From Ridgeia piscesae (Eukaryota; Annelida; Polychaeta; Sabellida; Siboglinidae): a DNA stretch of 64,000 nt. Under the pieces are notes generated by a model. The model was not told the origin of the DNA. It saw nothing but the letters and a program-made list of their open reading frames with translations, and searched no databases. The translations under genes and the position numbers were made by a program. Within the stretch, counting starts at the first letter, position 1. Every line of letters begins with the position of its first letter. Shown piece after piece: positions 1 through 12,165 of this stretch. The stretch is from the NCBI GenBank assembly GCA_025642075.2, contig JAODUO010001183.1, positions 81,001-145,000 of the forward strand, written 5' to 3'.

Positions 1-1262
1 GATACATGTACGAGTCACTCGTACGAGTCACTCGTTCGAGTGCATGACACACGTAGTCGTAGCGAAACAATCGAGTCGGAGAGTTGCTTGAGTGACGTCA
101 CAAAGTGAAGGCCATTGCAGACGCACACGTGCTAGTTTAAGGCAATGGCTGACAGATGCAGCAGCAGTGAAGAAGAACATGCAATTTTGCTCGGTACATT
201 GGCTGTGCTGCAGCAAATTGATGACGAAGAAAAGAAAGAAAAGCTGAAGAAACTAAAAAGATGGTGGGTTCGCCCAAGCATTGCGCGGCGCATTGCATGC
301 TCTGATGAAGGAAGTTAAAGTGGAAGACCCCAGAACATTTGCAAACTTGGTCCGGAATGATGCAGAGCAATTTCTATATCTTCCTCGCCGTTAATCGTTC
401 ACAAAGACACAAACATGCGCGACGCAGTACCACCTGCTGAGCGCCTTGCTGTAACTAATGTTACATAATTTATTGTTAACGTCATGTTGACGTTTCAAAG
501 ATTTGATTGCTTTAATATAATGTTTGGCTTGGCTTAAGCTATTATAATTTATTTTATACGTATTAGCTGGACCTGTGCAATCTACAAAGAGCAGCAATCA
601 TCTGCAGATTGCGCAGGTATGGCGTGTCTATTTATAGACAAATAGCCTGGACCTGGTGACCACGCGAATTCTGGTGCACGTTGTTAAACTTCAGGCATAG
701 CTTAGTCAAATGTTTGTTGTCAGAGATTACCTACGTAACAAGGTACGGTATACAGAAACGTAATGCGGTGAGAACGAAATCTTGTCTTGTCGGTATACTG
801 GCCAACACTCCCGGAGGAGTCAAACGGCCAGAAATGCGGTTAGAACAAATGTTTGTTCATGTAGGAGGTGTATACGTAAATTGTAATATTCATGACATTT
901 TTGATTTAGTATTTTAACCACTTAAAATATGTATATGAAAAATCAACTATACCACCAGGCCTGTATTATTTTTCGTAAATGCATTATTTATTATCCATAA
1001 CAGTAAACCCCTACTCGATAACAACCAAACCTACAAACAAGCAACCTGGGGCAGTTTAGCACACAACAGACACTTTTTGTAGATAAGAATATACTAATTA
1101 CCAGGCTACCTATCAATAAAGAAATGTTCACTATTGTACACGGATGATATTCTGTGTATCCAATTGTTTGATAAATAAAAGTTGACCTTGTCGTGTCTTA
1201 CATGCAACAGCTGTTACAAGTAAATGCAAGCATAGGGGTGAATAGTTAGTAATACAGTGAAT
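1..1262 (+). mobile_element. PIF/Harbinger-derived element, copy 1, cut by window start
   Basis: A broken N-terminal piece of a Harbinger-type transposase lies at 145-468 in three frames. Frame one (145-318) gives an acidic/basic start and the motif RWWVRP followed by RR. Frame two (about 290-394) holds VEDPRTFANLV. Frame three (391-468) holds HKDTNMRDAVPPAERLAVT. In this family these motifs follow each other in one reading frame, so at least two frameshifts are present. The DDE catalytic region is absent, so this is a deletion derivative that cannot transpose by itself. Positions 1-45 carry overlapping palindromic GTACGAGTCACTC units. The same sequence occurs inverted at about 54710-55905, which fixes the inner limit near 1262. 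Family assignment is by recognition of motifs, not a search. Confidence 0.7.
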
Positions 1263-1523
1263 GGTTTATGGTCATCTTGGCTTAATTTAAAACGAGGTTT
1301 CTCTTCCTCGATTAGCTGGGGTAGATAATTATCATCACTATGTTTGCTAAATAAGCTGAAATTTGCATCAGTATGATCAGCAGTATATATTTATGGTTTT
1401 GTTTACAATTTGAATATTTCATACACACAATAATAACATTGTAAACTGGTTTACAAACGTTTGGCTAACTCAACTGCAATTGAAATTCTAGCAACATTAT
1501 GATTAAAAAAAACACCTTCACTT
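1263..1523. other. Intergenic, no feature recognised
   Basis: AT-rich sequence between the Harbinger relic and a LINE 3' end. I see no open frame, domain or repeat of note. Confidence 0.5.
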
Positions 1524-2312
1524 CACTTCACTTTACTTTATTGTCCTTAAAAAGGATATGCATTTTACAACTCATGATCACATCTAAAATATATGGGATG
1601 GTCTCAACAAAATGCAAATGAATTTCCAGATGTATACACTACAAGAACAATTCAATCGGGTGACATCAATATGACTCATTTAGCATTCAACATTCTAATG
1701 GCCACCGGCACAAAACTCCTGCTATAGCGACATGTTTTACATTTTATACAACGGTATCTCCTTTGAGACGGAAGTACATGGAAGAACGTAGAGAGCGGGT
1801 GATCAGACTCAGTAGCGACAGCTCGAGCTTTCTTCAAAATTGCATGGTCGATTATTTCGGAGAGCTTTGGTGTAGGTAAACCAATGATCTTGGCAGAAAC
1901 ATGTGAGATTTTCAGAAGCCTGTTACGGTTTTTCACAGAAAGAGCAGGGTAGTAACAAATGGTGCAGTAGATTAAGAGAGGCTCAATTATGCTACGGTAA
2001 CGGCGTAGAAGAAGTAGTGGATCAACATAGAAAGCTCGTAACTTTCGAAGAACGTACAGTCGCTGCTGAGACTTCTTTTGCACGGCTGTAATATGCTCTG
2101 TACATGACAATTTTTCATCTAATATAACACCGAGGTATTTGAATGAATCAACGTGTTCCACAGGTTCACCGTTGATGACAATAGGACTAATGACAGTTCT
2201 ATTACGACGGAAGTCGATGCACATTTCTTTCGTTTTGGAAACATTCAGATGCAGAAAATTGTTACTGCACCAACTAGAGAAACGTTGCTCTAATAGAATC
2301 CCATTTCAGAGA
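1524..2312 (-). mobile_element. L2-like non-LTR retrotransposon, 3' fragment of reverse transcriptase
   Basis: The minus strand encodes the C-terminal end of a LINE reverse transcriptase over about 182 codons (2224-1676), and the frame extends upstream to about 2312. Recognisable family motifs in order are LHLNVSKTKE, FKYLGV, a basic QRLYVLRKLRAF stretch, and the terminal RSFVPVAIRMLN. The palm domain with the catalytic YADD box is missing, so the copy is 5' truncated. The 3' end on the minus strand is a run of GTGAA-type units near 1530, like the short tandem tails of L2/CR1 elements. A shorter copy of the same element lies at 15240-15608. The clade call is inference from motif style. Confidence 0.75.
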
Positions 2313-2620
2313 AAAAACAACTAAGGGGATGGTGATAGGGATGTGATGCTGAAAATTAATAATAAAGTAATGCAGTGATTTGTTTGCTACAAAATATACG
2401 GAGGAATGATCTTTTATCGAGAATTATGGTCATGAATGTAAATTTTGTATTTAATTATACTTTAAAAAACGAGTCCCACTCACAATCACCAGTGCAGTGC
2501 CCGTGCCCGTTGGAGTGTCATTCACTAATTGGTAATATGTGTTCAGACGAGCACTGTTTTATGGATTAATGTTGAACATACAAATAATGTGGAAACTAAA
2601 CAACACTTAATCGATTGATC
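2313..2620. other. No feature recognised
   Basis: A short plus-strand frame here encodes a cysteine-rich stretch (CPCPLECHSLIGNMC), but it has no splice signals or partner in the paralogous copy. I treat it as chance. Confidence 0.4.
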
Positions 2621-3240
2621 CTAATTTCACGATGTCGCTGTCTCTACTTATTTCTGACATGGCTCTGACATTCAAGTTTGAACGATCCAGCCATCATTCG
2701 AGGCCGACGACAACGACGTTGGCGTCGCTACCGAATTTCTGTGATATATTCCTCCATATTTGTGAACATTGCTTCAATATTTAGAACTTGCCGGCTATTC
2801 GTCATCGATACTTCTGTCTTTGTAACGTGGGTTTGACCATAGTGAAATATTCACTGTAAAGCTCATTTAGAAATATGTTGGGTTGTGATGTCACCATATT
2901 AAAAGCTTGCGCCATATTGTGGACAAATGACACACGACATTAGACGCTAGCGTCATCTATAGGATAAAACAGCCACTAATTAGAGTAAGGCACAAATAAG
3001 TTGATTACCTTGGCAAATGTTCGTGTTTTACTAAGTCAGTGTGCTAATTTAATTCCATTCGGTAACGTTTCGCTGTTTTATTCCATTAGACAAGGGTGTT
3101 TTCATATATTAAATAAGTTATGGTTGTAATTTGTAGTAACGTCTGAATATTTTTGTGTTTCGACGCGATAGCCTTGTCAACTATTCGTATTTAACTAAAT
3201 CAGCATGGTGATTTCTTAACATTTACCCACTCAACTAGAT

Positions 3241-3317
<77 letters not shown>

Positions 3318-4850
3318 CACCTCCGACCACATCCTTATCATAACTTCCGTAAACATGACTGCTCCTATCATATGAAAACGTAACTTCCCTCAAAATGACG
3401 CTTCCTGTCACGTGAAAACCACAACTGCCGAAAAAAGGAGGTTTCGACCACAGTCATGACATGATTTTTAGCGTTTCGAAGCGATAATTGTATGAAGTAT
3501 TCGTATTTTACGAAGTCATCATGATTATTTTCTAACATTTACCACCTGAACGAGATAGAAAGAAGAACGTTTTCACCTTGTTTAAAGGCTTGACAAATTG
3601 TCGTAATCTACTGAATTTTTCTAAGTCAACAAGTTAATAAAATAAAATTTTACAATCTCAACGAGATATCATGTAGTAAATTTGGAACATTCTAACGTTT
3701 CGCCGCGATAGGTTTGTCACTTTGTCGTATTTTAGTAAGTCAGGGTGCTGACTTCGTAGCATTTCGTAACTTTTCAACCCTTCATTGCTTTAGACAGGTG
3801 GGGTTTTCATGTATTTAACTGAGTTAGGATTGTAATGTGTAGTAAAACCACAACATATTTCCGTTTCTACGCGGTAACCTTACAAATTGTCGAATTCTAC
3901 TAAGTTATCTTGGTACTTTCGTATCTTTCTATGTGAAAAACTATGAAGCTTTGGCGCCGTCTTGTGACTAAAAGGTATGAGAATGTGAAGCCTTGGATCA
4001 TAAAATGACAAACGTGGTGGTTAATCTTACGACATAGAAACTTTTGCTAACAAAATCTAGACAAATATTTGGTTGTTACTTCACTACGATATACACTACC
4101 ACCACCTAGTGGATAACGCTTGTGATACATGAAATGCTAGCGCCATCTAACAGACAAAATAATCACTCGTTAATATTAGACACGCGTTAGTCTCATCAAG
4201 TTTTCATATTTCACTAAGTTGGTGTGCTAACCTCGTTCCATTTCGTAACGTTTCACCATTTGATTGCGTTAGAAAGGTGGTATTTTCACAAATTAACTAA
4301 GTTAGTCTTGTAACTTGTAGTAAAATGGAATATTTTTGTTTCGATGCGATAACCTTGTCAAGTTTTCATATTTAACTAAGTCGGCGTGCCAACTTTGTAC
4401 CATTTCACAACTTGTCAGCGTTTCACGGCGATAGCTTTGTCACTTTGACATAATTTGTAAAGTCATCTTGGTACTCATAACATTCTAGGGGAAAGTTATG
4501 TAACTTTCTATCATAAAACGAGAACATTGGTGGGTTTTCTTGCGACATAGAACATTTTCTTAATCAATTCTAAACAAATCTAGAAAAGTCTTGGGTTGTA
4601 ACGTCACTTCTTTAACAACTGGTACCATCTACGGATAACTCTTGTAACACATAAATGCTAGCGCCATCTAGCGGACAAAGCAGCCACTAATTAGTGTTTG
4701 ACATAGAAAAAACAGTGGCTTCGATTACTTCCATAACATAATTTCTGCCGAAATGACGGCTTCGACCACAGTCATAATATAAACTTTAGTGTTGCGATGC
4801 GATAACGTTGTCAAGTTTTTATATTTAACAAAGTCGGTGTGCCAAGTTTG
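2620..4850. repeat. Degenerate AT-rich satellite, roughly 500-1100 bp spacing
   Basis: The same ordered phrases recur: CGCGATAACCTTGTCAA, then a phrase like TATTTAACTAAGTC, then CCATTTCGTAACGTTTC, then GCTAGCGCCATCTA. The last occurs near 2950, 4130 and 4660; the CCATT-CGTAACG phrase near 3055, 3755 and 4240. Copies are diverged and unequal in length, so this is an old tandem family. No coding potential is seen. A fragment of the same family lies at about 18370-18505, directly before a TSP1 exon. Confidence 0.6.
3241..3313. repeat. (GA)n microsatellite
   Basis: An almost pure GA dinucleotide run of about 70 bp inside the degenerate satellite. Confidence 0.95.
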
Positions 4851-5399
4851 TATGTACGTTGCCTGCGTGGGGCACGTCACCTATGTGACCTACGTGCTGA
4901 ACATGGTGGGACAGTGACCTATAACTGGATGTTGTCTAAAGACATTGCGCACGCGCAATGACCTAAATCGGTTACTCATTACCAGGAGATGACCAACATA
5001 TAACACTACAATGTGCAATGGTCTTTGTCAGTGACCTGTTTTTATAAAATAAAGGTAACTACAAATACGTGTTTTATTATTGGAAACTTAGAAAATAAAG
5101 CATACCATACAAGGATAGACTATGAAAGTTGTCATATGATATAACAACGAAAATTAGTTGTGTAATAAGAGTGACCATACATGACACAACGGGGACCTGG
5201 GTAAACGTATATCATAACAGGAGAAAGAACAAGGAATACGGTTTATACTGGGTTACGAAGGCCCAGTGAGAATGACGACCTCGCAGTGCGTGGTCTTCCA
5301 TGCTGGCCTCTCTCCCCTGCTACAGGATATAAAACAAATTACAACGCTTGCGTCTTCAGCCATGCCAACATATCTTCACTATTTGTTTACCTAGTTTAA

Positions 5400-5790
5400 A
5401 AAAGACACGTATATTGTGGTATTACTTAACGACGTATCCGTCAGATGGCTCCACTTGTTCTTTGACCTAGTTTGTAGTTCACCACATATCTGCCAGGGGC
5501 GATACATGACCTTTGACACCATTTAACCTAATTAAAAAAATAAAATGCACGAATTTGTACAGTATTAGTTCACGACATATCCGTCAGATGGCTCCACTTG
5601 TTATTTGACCTAGTTTGTTGTACATAAGATATCCCCCAGGGACGTTACATGGCCTTTGACCTATTTTTTTATAAATAAGACGCACAAATTTGAACTGTAC
5701 TTATTCTTGAGCTGTCCCCACGGGGCGCCATCAGTTCAGCAACTATCCGGTAGGGGCGCTGCTTGGTCTTTGACCTTCCACCGCGCTTCC
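5400..5790. repeat. 143-bp tandem repeat, about three copies
   Basis: The phrase TCCGTCAGATGGCTCCACTT occurs near 5438 and 5581, 143 bp apart, each followed by TTTGACCTAGTTTGT. A third, more diverged copy starts near 5680. No ORF or domain is associated. Confidence 0.65.
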
Positions 5791-6587
5791 TCTGCTACCC
5801 CGTATCACGATATGTACCTACTATATTACTTACGTGGATATGCCTTAATTTTTGTGACACACATCACGAAGGTTATGGTACGCGACTAGTCGATTGCCTG
5901 TGGTGACATTACGTACAATACTAACTGTACACTTTCACAGTACTAATACTATATATGCGCAATTGTAATTTACGAAATTCGAATATCTTTGCTCTGTAGA
6001 AAAGCAGTAGAGTAACTGCGACTTAAAATTAGAAACGTTATCAGCGATTATTAAATGTCATTTTAAGACATCGATATAGTCAATCTTCCTATTGTCGATA
6101 GATCTTTCAAAAACATACAATAACCAAAATCAATACAATTGTAACAGATGCTGGTATCTATTTTCAACACACAACTCCGATTTATTTGTTCATTATACAC
6201 GTTGTACCGAACCTGAATCGGTGACCGTAGAAGATTTCTAGATTTGTTTTGACTTCATATAGAATCACCCCAATTACTGAACAATACAAATTAATCAAAC
6301 CAGACGCATTGATAACCGTTTGGCAAGTTTGATGTTGCAAAATCCACGATGGCGTCCTCGCTATTTTTTGGCAAACGTGTTTTTGCACACATGAACCTAT
6401 CTTTCCCGCTCTCTGTTACAATACGCGAAAATTTAGTTTGGTACAAAGTTTGTCCTGAGCCAAAGCTCCTCCATTTGTGGACGCAGAGGGTTTTGACGGA
6501 CCTGTCCTAACTCTCATGTTGACCCTCTAGAGGGAGCGCTATATCTCGGAAATACGCCGAACTAGTGTTCATGCCATTCATTACAAG
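5791..6587. other. No feature recognised
   Basis: Low-complexity-free sequence of ordinary composition. I looked for a PAN/Apple exon here, because one lies just upstream of the matching block in gene B, and found none. Confidence 0.5.
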
Positions 6588-6951
6588 GGAGTTTGAGTCA
6601 CCATCAATGTTGGACACTGTGTGTGGTAAATAAGTTGATACTAGTTTGAAACTGGTGTGGATACGTTGGAAGAGTGTGAGTTACAAAACAAGCCAATGTA
6701 CAAACGGAATGGCTTAAGTTCATGCGGGATTACAAAACAAGGAACATCGTTTCAAATTGGAGAATCAATCCAAACAGAGCAACGGCTAGAAGACAAGGTG
6801 GTGTGAAAAGAACTTGTGACAGTGTAGTTGCTTATGGAGCAGTCACGGGTGAACGAACTGTGGTGTACCACTCACCATACGGTATACAGCAAGGGACGAA
6901 GACAATCGTGGTGCGCGCTGTAGACATGGATGTTGTCGTCATCCTCGTTTG

Positions 6952-7121
6952 ATTGTGTGTGTGGTGTGCGTGTGCGTGTGCGTGTGCGTGTGCGTGTGCG
7001 TGTGCGTGTGCGTGTGCGTGTGCGTGTGCGTGTGCGTGTGCGCGCGTCGCGTGCGCGTTGCGCGTGTGCGTGTGTGCGTGTGTGCGTGTGTGTGCGTGTG
7101 TGAGTGTGCGTGCATGCGTCC

Positions 7122-7153
<32 letters not shown>

Positions 7154-7166
7154 ATGTATGTATGTA
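6952..7166. repeat. (GTGTGC)n compound microsatellite ending in (GTAT)n
   Basis: A GTGTGC hexamer run of about 90 bp grades into irregular GT/GC repeats and then seven or so GTAT units. It is absent at the matching place in copy B (after 61275). Confidence 0.95.
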
Positions 7167-7457
7167 TTGTGTTTGTGTGTTCGTGAGCCCTTACAAACAT
7201 ACCAATCAAATGGTACTTATCGTTCAGTGGTATATGCATTGTATGCCATTCAATACTATGACTTTCTTTGATAAACCAGTCAATGGTATTTTGAGTTGTT
7301 GACCCTCTAGAGTGCGCGCATGGAAGAATGGTATTTTGAATTATGCCATTAAAACATACAAGATAACATTGATCAAGGTCAAAGAGTATATCATTAATGC
7401 ATTCCTGAAAACAATTCAAACTGTTGATGATAACAACAGATGACAAGTATACATTTT

Positions 7458-7472
7458 ATTATATATATATAT

Positions 7473-7512
<40 letters not shown>
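7458..7512. repeat. (TA)n microsatellite
   Basis: A TA run with one AAA interruption. Not shared with copy B. Confidence 0.9.
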
Positions 7513-7513
<1 letters not shown>

Positions 7514-7561
7514 GCATGCTTTCCTTAATTCGTGTTTCAAACAATTCCTCCTTTTATACCA

Positions 7562-7850
7562 AAATTACCAATTATGCTGTCCAGTCGACGTAAGCAAGCT
7601 GATGTCACGGAGCGTGAACACTTATCGCATCCCAGGCGCACGCATATCACGACCGCAGATTGACGGATATTTCCTCAGACTACATCATTAATTGTTATTC
7701 TATAGCAGGTGGGGTGATTTGTCTTAAGTTAGTGTTTATAAAATACTACTAATTGCTTTTATTTCGATTTCGCAATGCACACACAATACATCGCCCTGTG
7801 CGTGACAACGGCTTGCTTACGTCGACTCGACGGCATAAAATTGATCTAAA
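7562..7850. mobile_element. Possible MITE with about 45-bp imperfect terminal inverted repeats
   Basis: AGTCGACGTAAGCAAGC at 7583-7599 is matched in inverse at 7811-7827 (GCTTGCTTACGTCGACT). The similarity extends outward in both arms (ATTATGCTGTCC against the inverse of CGACGGCATAAAAT) and inward (GTGACA). The enclosed 210 bp has no ORF. The structure suggests a short non-autonomous DNA transposon; no target-site duplication was identified. Confidence 0.45.
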
Positions 7851-8315
7851 ACACACACACAAAAATGATATCTTACTTCTTTGTACCGGGTGACATTCGG
7901 AACACATACACATCGAAAACAGGTGACCAAACCGTTTTGAAAAGGCCCTAATAATTAACTGGAAGATTGCCGATCTTTTTTGCCGTAAGTTTCCACGTCG
8001 AAAGTGTTGACGTCTTCAATATTGACAATCTCTAACCTGTTGTAATCCTCAAAAGCATGAAATTGTACGTTCATTCTGCTTCGATGGTGATTTGAGCTGT
8101 ATTATTTCTAAGATATTTAACTTCCGATTTTTTTTATCAAGTGATGTGGTTGATAATTTGTAGAGTAATATGCAATATACGTTGGGGTAGTCAATTATAA
8201 TAGAAACTAATAATAATTTGTCTGAATTTATAATGTAAGAACACACAAAATATGTAACAACAGGTACACGAGTTGATTAATGGAACGTTCTTCTGCGAAA
8301 CTTAAGTCAAGTGTC

Positions 8316-8830
8316 TTTCAATGGTATTGGATGGTGCTCTCAAATTCAATTGAAAGTACCATTGAAGCCTCATTTTATCATTCAGTGGTCCAATGATACT
8401 GAAAGATATTCTCAAATAGCATTAATATTACCACTGAGACTGACTTATTGTTGAACAATATTTTCAAATACCTTTGGGAGTACCATTGAAAGATGTTTTG
8501 TTATTGAATGGTGGAATGAAATTGAATGGTATTCTCAAATGTCATTGAGAGTACCACTGAAGTCTGATTCATTATTGAACAGTATGTTCCAATACCATTG
8601 AGAGTACCATTGAAGCCTGATGTTATCACTGAATGGTACTGAATGGTATTGTCAGGTACCATAGAGAGTACCACTGAGAATAATGGTTTACCACTGAATG
8701 GTCCAGTGGAACAGAATGGTATTTTAAATTACCGTTGCGAATCCTACTGAAACATCATTGAATGGTCCAATGATACTAAATGATACTGAACGGTATTCAG
8801 TGGTGTCCATTGGTATACCGTTGGCTCTTT
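8316..8830. repeat. Degenerate repeat rich in GAATGGTATT / ACCATTGA dyads
   Basis: Variants of GAATGGTATT, AGAGTACCATTGA and CATTGAATGGTCCAATG recur about every 30-60 bp over 500 bp, and the motifs partly pair with one another. Weaker versions lie at 7205-7350. The block is absent from copy B. Function unknown; it looks like an expanded minisatellite. Confidence 0.55.
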
Positions 8831-8839
8831 TGTAAGGGA

Positions 8840-9264
8840 TATACATACATACATATATACAAACACACATATACGTACATACATACATATTAATTAACCT
8901 ACATACATACATACATACATACATACATACATACATACATACATACATACATACATACATACATACATACATACATACATACATACATACATACATACAT
9001 ACATACATACATACATACATACATACATACATACATACATACATTTCATACATACATACATACATACATACATACATACATACATACATACATAACTACA
9101 TACATACAACATATAACATACATACATACATACATACACATATACATACATATACATACATACATACATACATACATACATACATACATACATACATACA
9201 TACATACATACATACATACATACATACATACATACATACATACATACATACATACATACATACA
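8840..9264. repeat. (TACA)n microsatellite, about 425 bp
   Basis: Near-pure TACA tetranucleotides with a few interruptions (9044-9050, 9092-9120). The matching array in copy B lies at 61690-62044, so the locus was already repeated before the duplication. Confidence 0.95.
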
Positions 9265-9757
9265 TTTCTGATATATGCTGAAACAAAGAAACCAATATTC
9301 GTATATTCTAGCGTGTGAATGCCAATTTCCACTAAATATTGCTGGATAACTAGACTAATGGGTCATAAATCACCCACCAGACGTCACTATATTAATTGCG
9401 CACTAAATTATAAAGTCAGTAGTACAATAAATGTGTGGTACAGATGAAGTGAAATGTTACCATTTGTCTATCCTTTGTATCGAATGTTGTTATACCATTA
9501 AATATTTGTTTACGGGGATGATATTAATTTGATAGGATATTTAAGATATACATACTCACGATTAACTATTAATATATTATTGCATATCATGTTACCATGT
9601 ATTATTTGCTAAGTAAATGTAATTGATGTATTTCATTTCCAATTTCATTTAGGTATTTTTGCTGTTTAAATAAGTTAAATAGTCCCTACCAGTTCCAGAC
9701 ATATCAAAATGTTCAGGTAGACCTGGTGTGAAGCTGTCGTTTGGTCGTTTTTTGCAG

Positions 9758-9781
9758 CCCCGGCTTGGTCAGCTGGCAATG
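9758..9781 (+). CDS. Gene A microexon (24 nt, phase 1-1), linker before FN2
   Basis: A tract ending TTTTTTGCAG precedes the exon and GTGAGT follows it. The seven complete codons read PAWSAGN, with two bases completing the previous codon and one base left over, so the exon is phase 1 at both ends. The identical arrangement (PAWSADT between a TTCTTGCAG acceptor and GTGAGT donor) occurs in gene B at 62454-62477. Conservation of both splice sites and of the frame in two otherwise diverged introns is the main evidence. It would encode a short linker between the PAN and FN2 domains. Confidence 0.65.
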
Positions 9782-11355
9782 GTGAGTGGTCTGAGAGCAG
9801 CAGTGGTGAAGGATATCAGGGCTTTTAGGCACTTCTCTGGCAGCCAAAATAGCCCTGACGTACTTGGAATGGCATTATAAGTTTGTATTTAACGAATGTT
9901 GTGATGGTTTGTTAGGTAAGTGGAAATGATAAAGAAAGACGTAACTAGCAAATATCAAGTCACACGTAACATTTGGCTATCTACGGCAACTTGTTTTACA
10001 ACATTTATTTGAATTGGCAAAAACTAAATTACAATCGGAGAAATTTTGACTGACTTGACTTAAGTCTTTACTTTCCATGTTTCCCTGAGGGAACTTAGAT
10101 ATTCAACGATTATCCTTTTTGTGACATCTCCCCACTTCTCTATTCAATGTTCTACTCCGCATTTCCATTTCTCGTTTGCCTTGCGGATACCTTGTTATCG
10201 TCTGTCTTGGGATATAGTGAGTCGGTTTCCTGTACGCATGAAATATCCAGGCCCATCTGTCCACCTAATGTGATGTTTGATTAGATGTTGAATGGTGCTT
10301 ATCCATCATGCATGGTAAGTTACTCTTTGTCACCATTATTATAATTACTACAATTTTGTGTGTACATTTGTTTTCAAAATTAGCAGTTTTCATGATCCTT
10401 TCAATAACCGTGATAATGATAAATGGAGATATAATGCAGACCTGCCTATGTTTAGGTGACCCTGCCTCATACTTATATTTACTTCAACCCTTATTATATA
10501 AGATTGTTCATGTAATTCCATTGTACCAGGTTTGTTCTACTTAGGATTATTTGCTCTGGAATTCTAGAATATTGCATGTAATGTAACATTCTAAATTAAC
10601 ACAACATTCATCGTTATGAAGAGTGTATACTGGGACAATTTATTTTCTGAAAATAACATGTGTCATAGCAGGTTCTATCCCATATGATCATAACATATAT
10701 ATACTATCTGAACAAATATGGCAATACGGCATATAAGCTATGAAGTCATGAGTGATCATTTTTTAAATGGGCATCTAATTTCCATTTTCCAAAAATGTGA
10801 TGGATGTGTCAAGTCATATTTCAATTGTCAACTATGCCATAACATGTATTCCCCATCATACTGTGGTAATATTAAATTAAGCCTGATATAGTAAGGCTGT
10901 TTTGTAATAATGGGTGGCATAGACAGTGATCGTATAATTACTTGCTTTCAAAGGACATAATTCCACTCTGATGAAAAGTCCACATTATTAAACACGTTTT
11001 GCACATTCGGATGCTTATTTAATTCGCAACCACGTATATTGCATCACCTTCGATGATTGTATTTAATTCGTATACATTAAGACTAATTACACCTATGTCA
11101 GCCTGCCTCTAATTGCTTGTTTTATACATGCACATGTAATGACCACCAGGACTGCAGTCAATACATTGGAATTTGTATTAATCGTGCAATCTGCTCAGTC
11201 GCAGTAGGACGTCTGCCTATCAATTGTGGCGACAAATACGACTGAAAACTGACAGCCATGAACTGTGTATAATGTTAATATTACAACACAATATTATTAT
11301 TCTTCTTTAAGATGTTAACGACGAAAATTTGGAATGAATCTTGTGTTTTGTTTAG

Positions 11356-11541
11356 TTCAAGTGGTTCGCATAACTAGCGCGGTTCCCATATCTGGTCAAT
11401 CGACAACATGCGTGTTTCCCTTCATACTTAACAATATTGAGTACTACGAGTGCGTAGCACTAATTCCTAATAACAGTAGTCTGATTTGCGTCACGACCCA
11501 CAACTTCTACAGGGACCAGGCATGGGGCATCTGTATTCCAG
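11356..11541 (+). CDS. Gene A FN2 (fibronectin type II) domain exon
   Basis: The exon runs from the acceptor TTTTGTTTAG to the donor GTGAGT, phase 1-1, 62 codons. It encodes a kringle-like FN2 module with the four expected cysteines: TTCVFPF, YYEC, LICVTT and WGIC. The usual Trp before the third cysteine is Ile here. NNSS offers an N-glycosylation sequon. FN2 modules are about 40-45 residues and are found in extracellular proteins, often binding collagen or glycan; the ligand here is unknown. The module starts about 20 residues into the exon. The gene B counterpart is at 62979-63143. Confidence 0.85.
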
Positions 11542-11700
11542 GTGAGTTGACTTCGTTACATTGCCTGTATTGTAAGTTCAAAACACTACCAAACCAATAT
11601 AATACACATTGCGGTTACGACTCCAATATACTGCCATGGGCTTAACGCAATTTGTACGGCCCAAAAACAAAATAAAGATGATAAATTGAACTATGAGCAG

Positions 11701-12165
11701 GTCTTACGATTTAGTAGCACTGTTGTAATAAGCAACATATACGCACCTGTTTTAGTCAACATTTTGTTCGCTTCAAATAAACATATTTCCTGACTGACAA
11801 AGTGTATATATTTTTAAATTTAAAGAATTTTATAAACACGCCCGTGTACCAGTGGAGTAAATACATAGGGTAGGACATAAACATACTACAAACACCGCAC
11901 GCATATACACACAAACAAACTCGCACAAACACACATACAACAATGACACTGATAACTGGTGAGTAATTGTTCTAGGCGCTTTACCGTGTTGAACTAATTA
12001 ATGTACACAAAGAAAAACATTAATGTAAAAATGCAAAGGCATGCAATCAGTCATAACAAAAATTAAATAAACTGTAAAATATGACAAGATACCATATCGA
12101 AGACATTTGCTAAGTTGTACATTAATGCTTTTTTGAAAGACGAATATACACAGCGTGGACGAACG
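11701..12165. other. Intron sequence, no feature recognised
   Basis: AT-rich intron of gene A downstream of the FN2 exon. No domain, repeat or RNA gene noticed. Confidence 0.5.

Larger units (their letters stand above)
6588..11700 (+). repeat. Segmental duplication, copy A (matches 60953-64000)
   Basis: Several unique blocks match the right end of the window in the same order and orientation: 6588-6950 with 60953-61275 (shared GACATGGATGTTGTCGTCAT), the TACA array, 9265-9900 with 62043-62590 including a microexon, 11050-11541 with 62690-63143 including an FN2 exon, and 11605-11700 with 63906-64000. Copy A holds extra sequence, notably 6952-8830 and about 1.1 kb at 9910-11040. The order shows a duplicated piece of one gene, not a dispersed repeat. 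Confidence 0.85.

Noticed and set aside
2375..2569. Cysteine-rich small frame as a secreted peptide exon
   Set aside because: No splice signals with compatible phase, no signal peptide, and no counterpart in the duplicated block.
5326..5395. Possible exon after the acceptor-like CCCCTGCTACAG
   Set aside because: The frame ends in a stop after about 25 codons and has no PAN, FN2 or TSP1 features.
6832..7446. 204-codon minus-strand frame with His/Ala/Thr repeats
   Set aside because: Caused by the GTGTGC microsatellite. The paralogous copy has no such frame.
8724..9332. Frames of MYVC repeats
   Set aside because: Pure translation of the TACA microsatellite; the same holds for 61647-62134 and 26726-26974.
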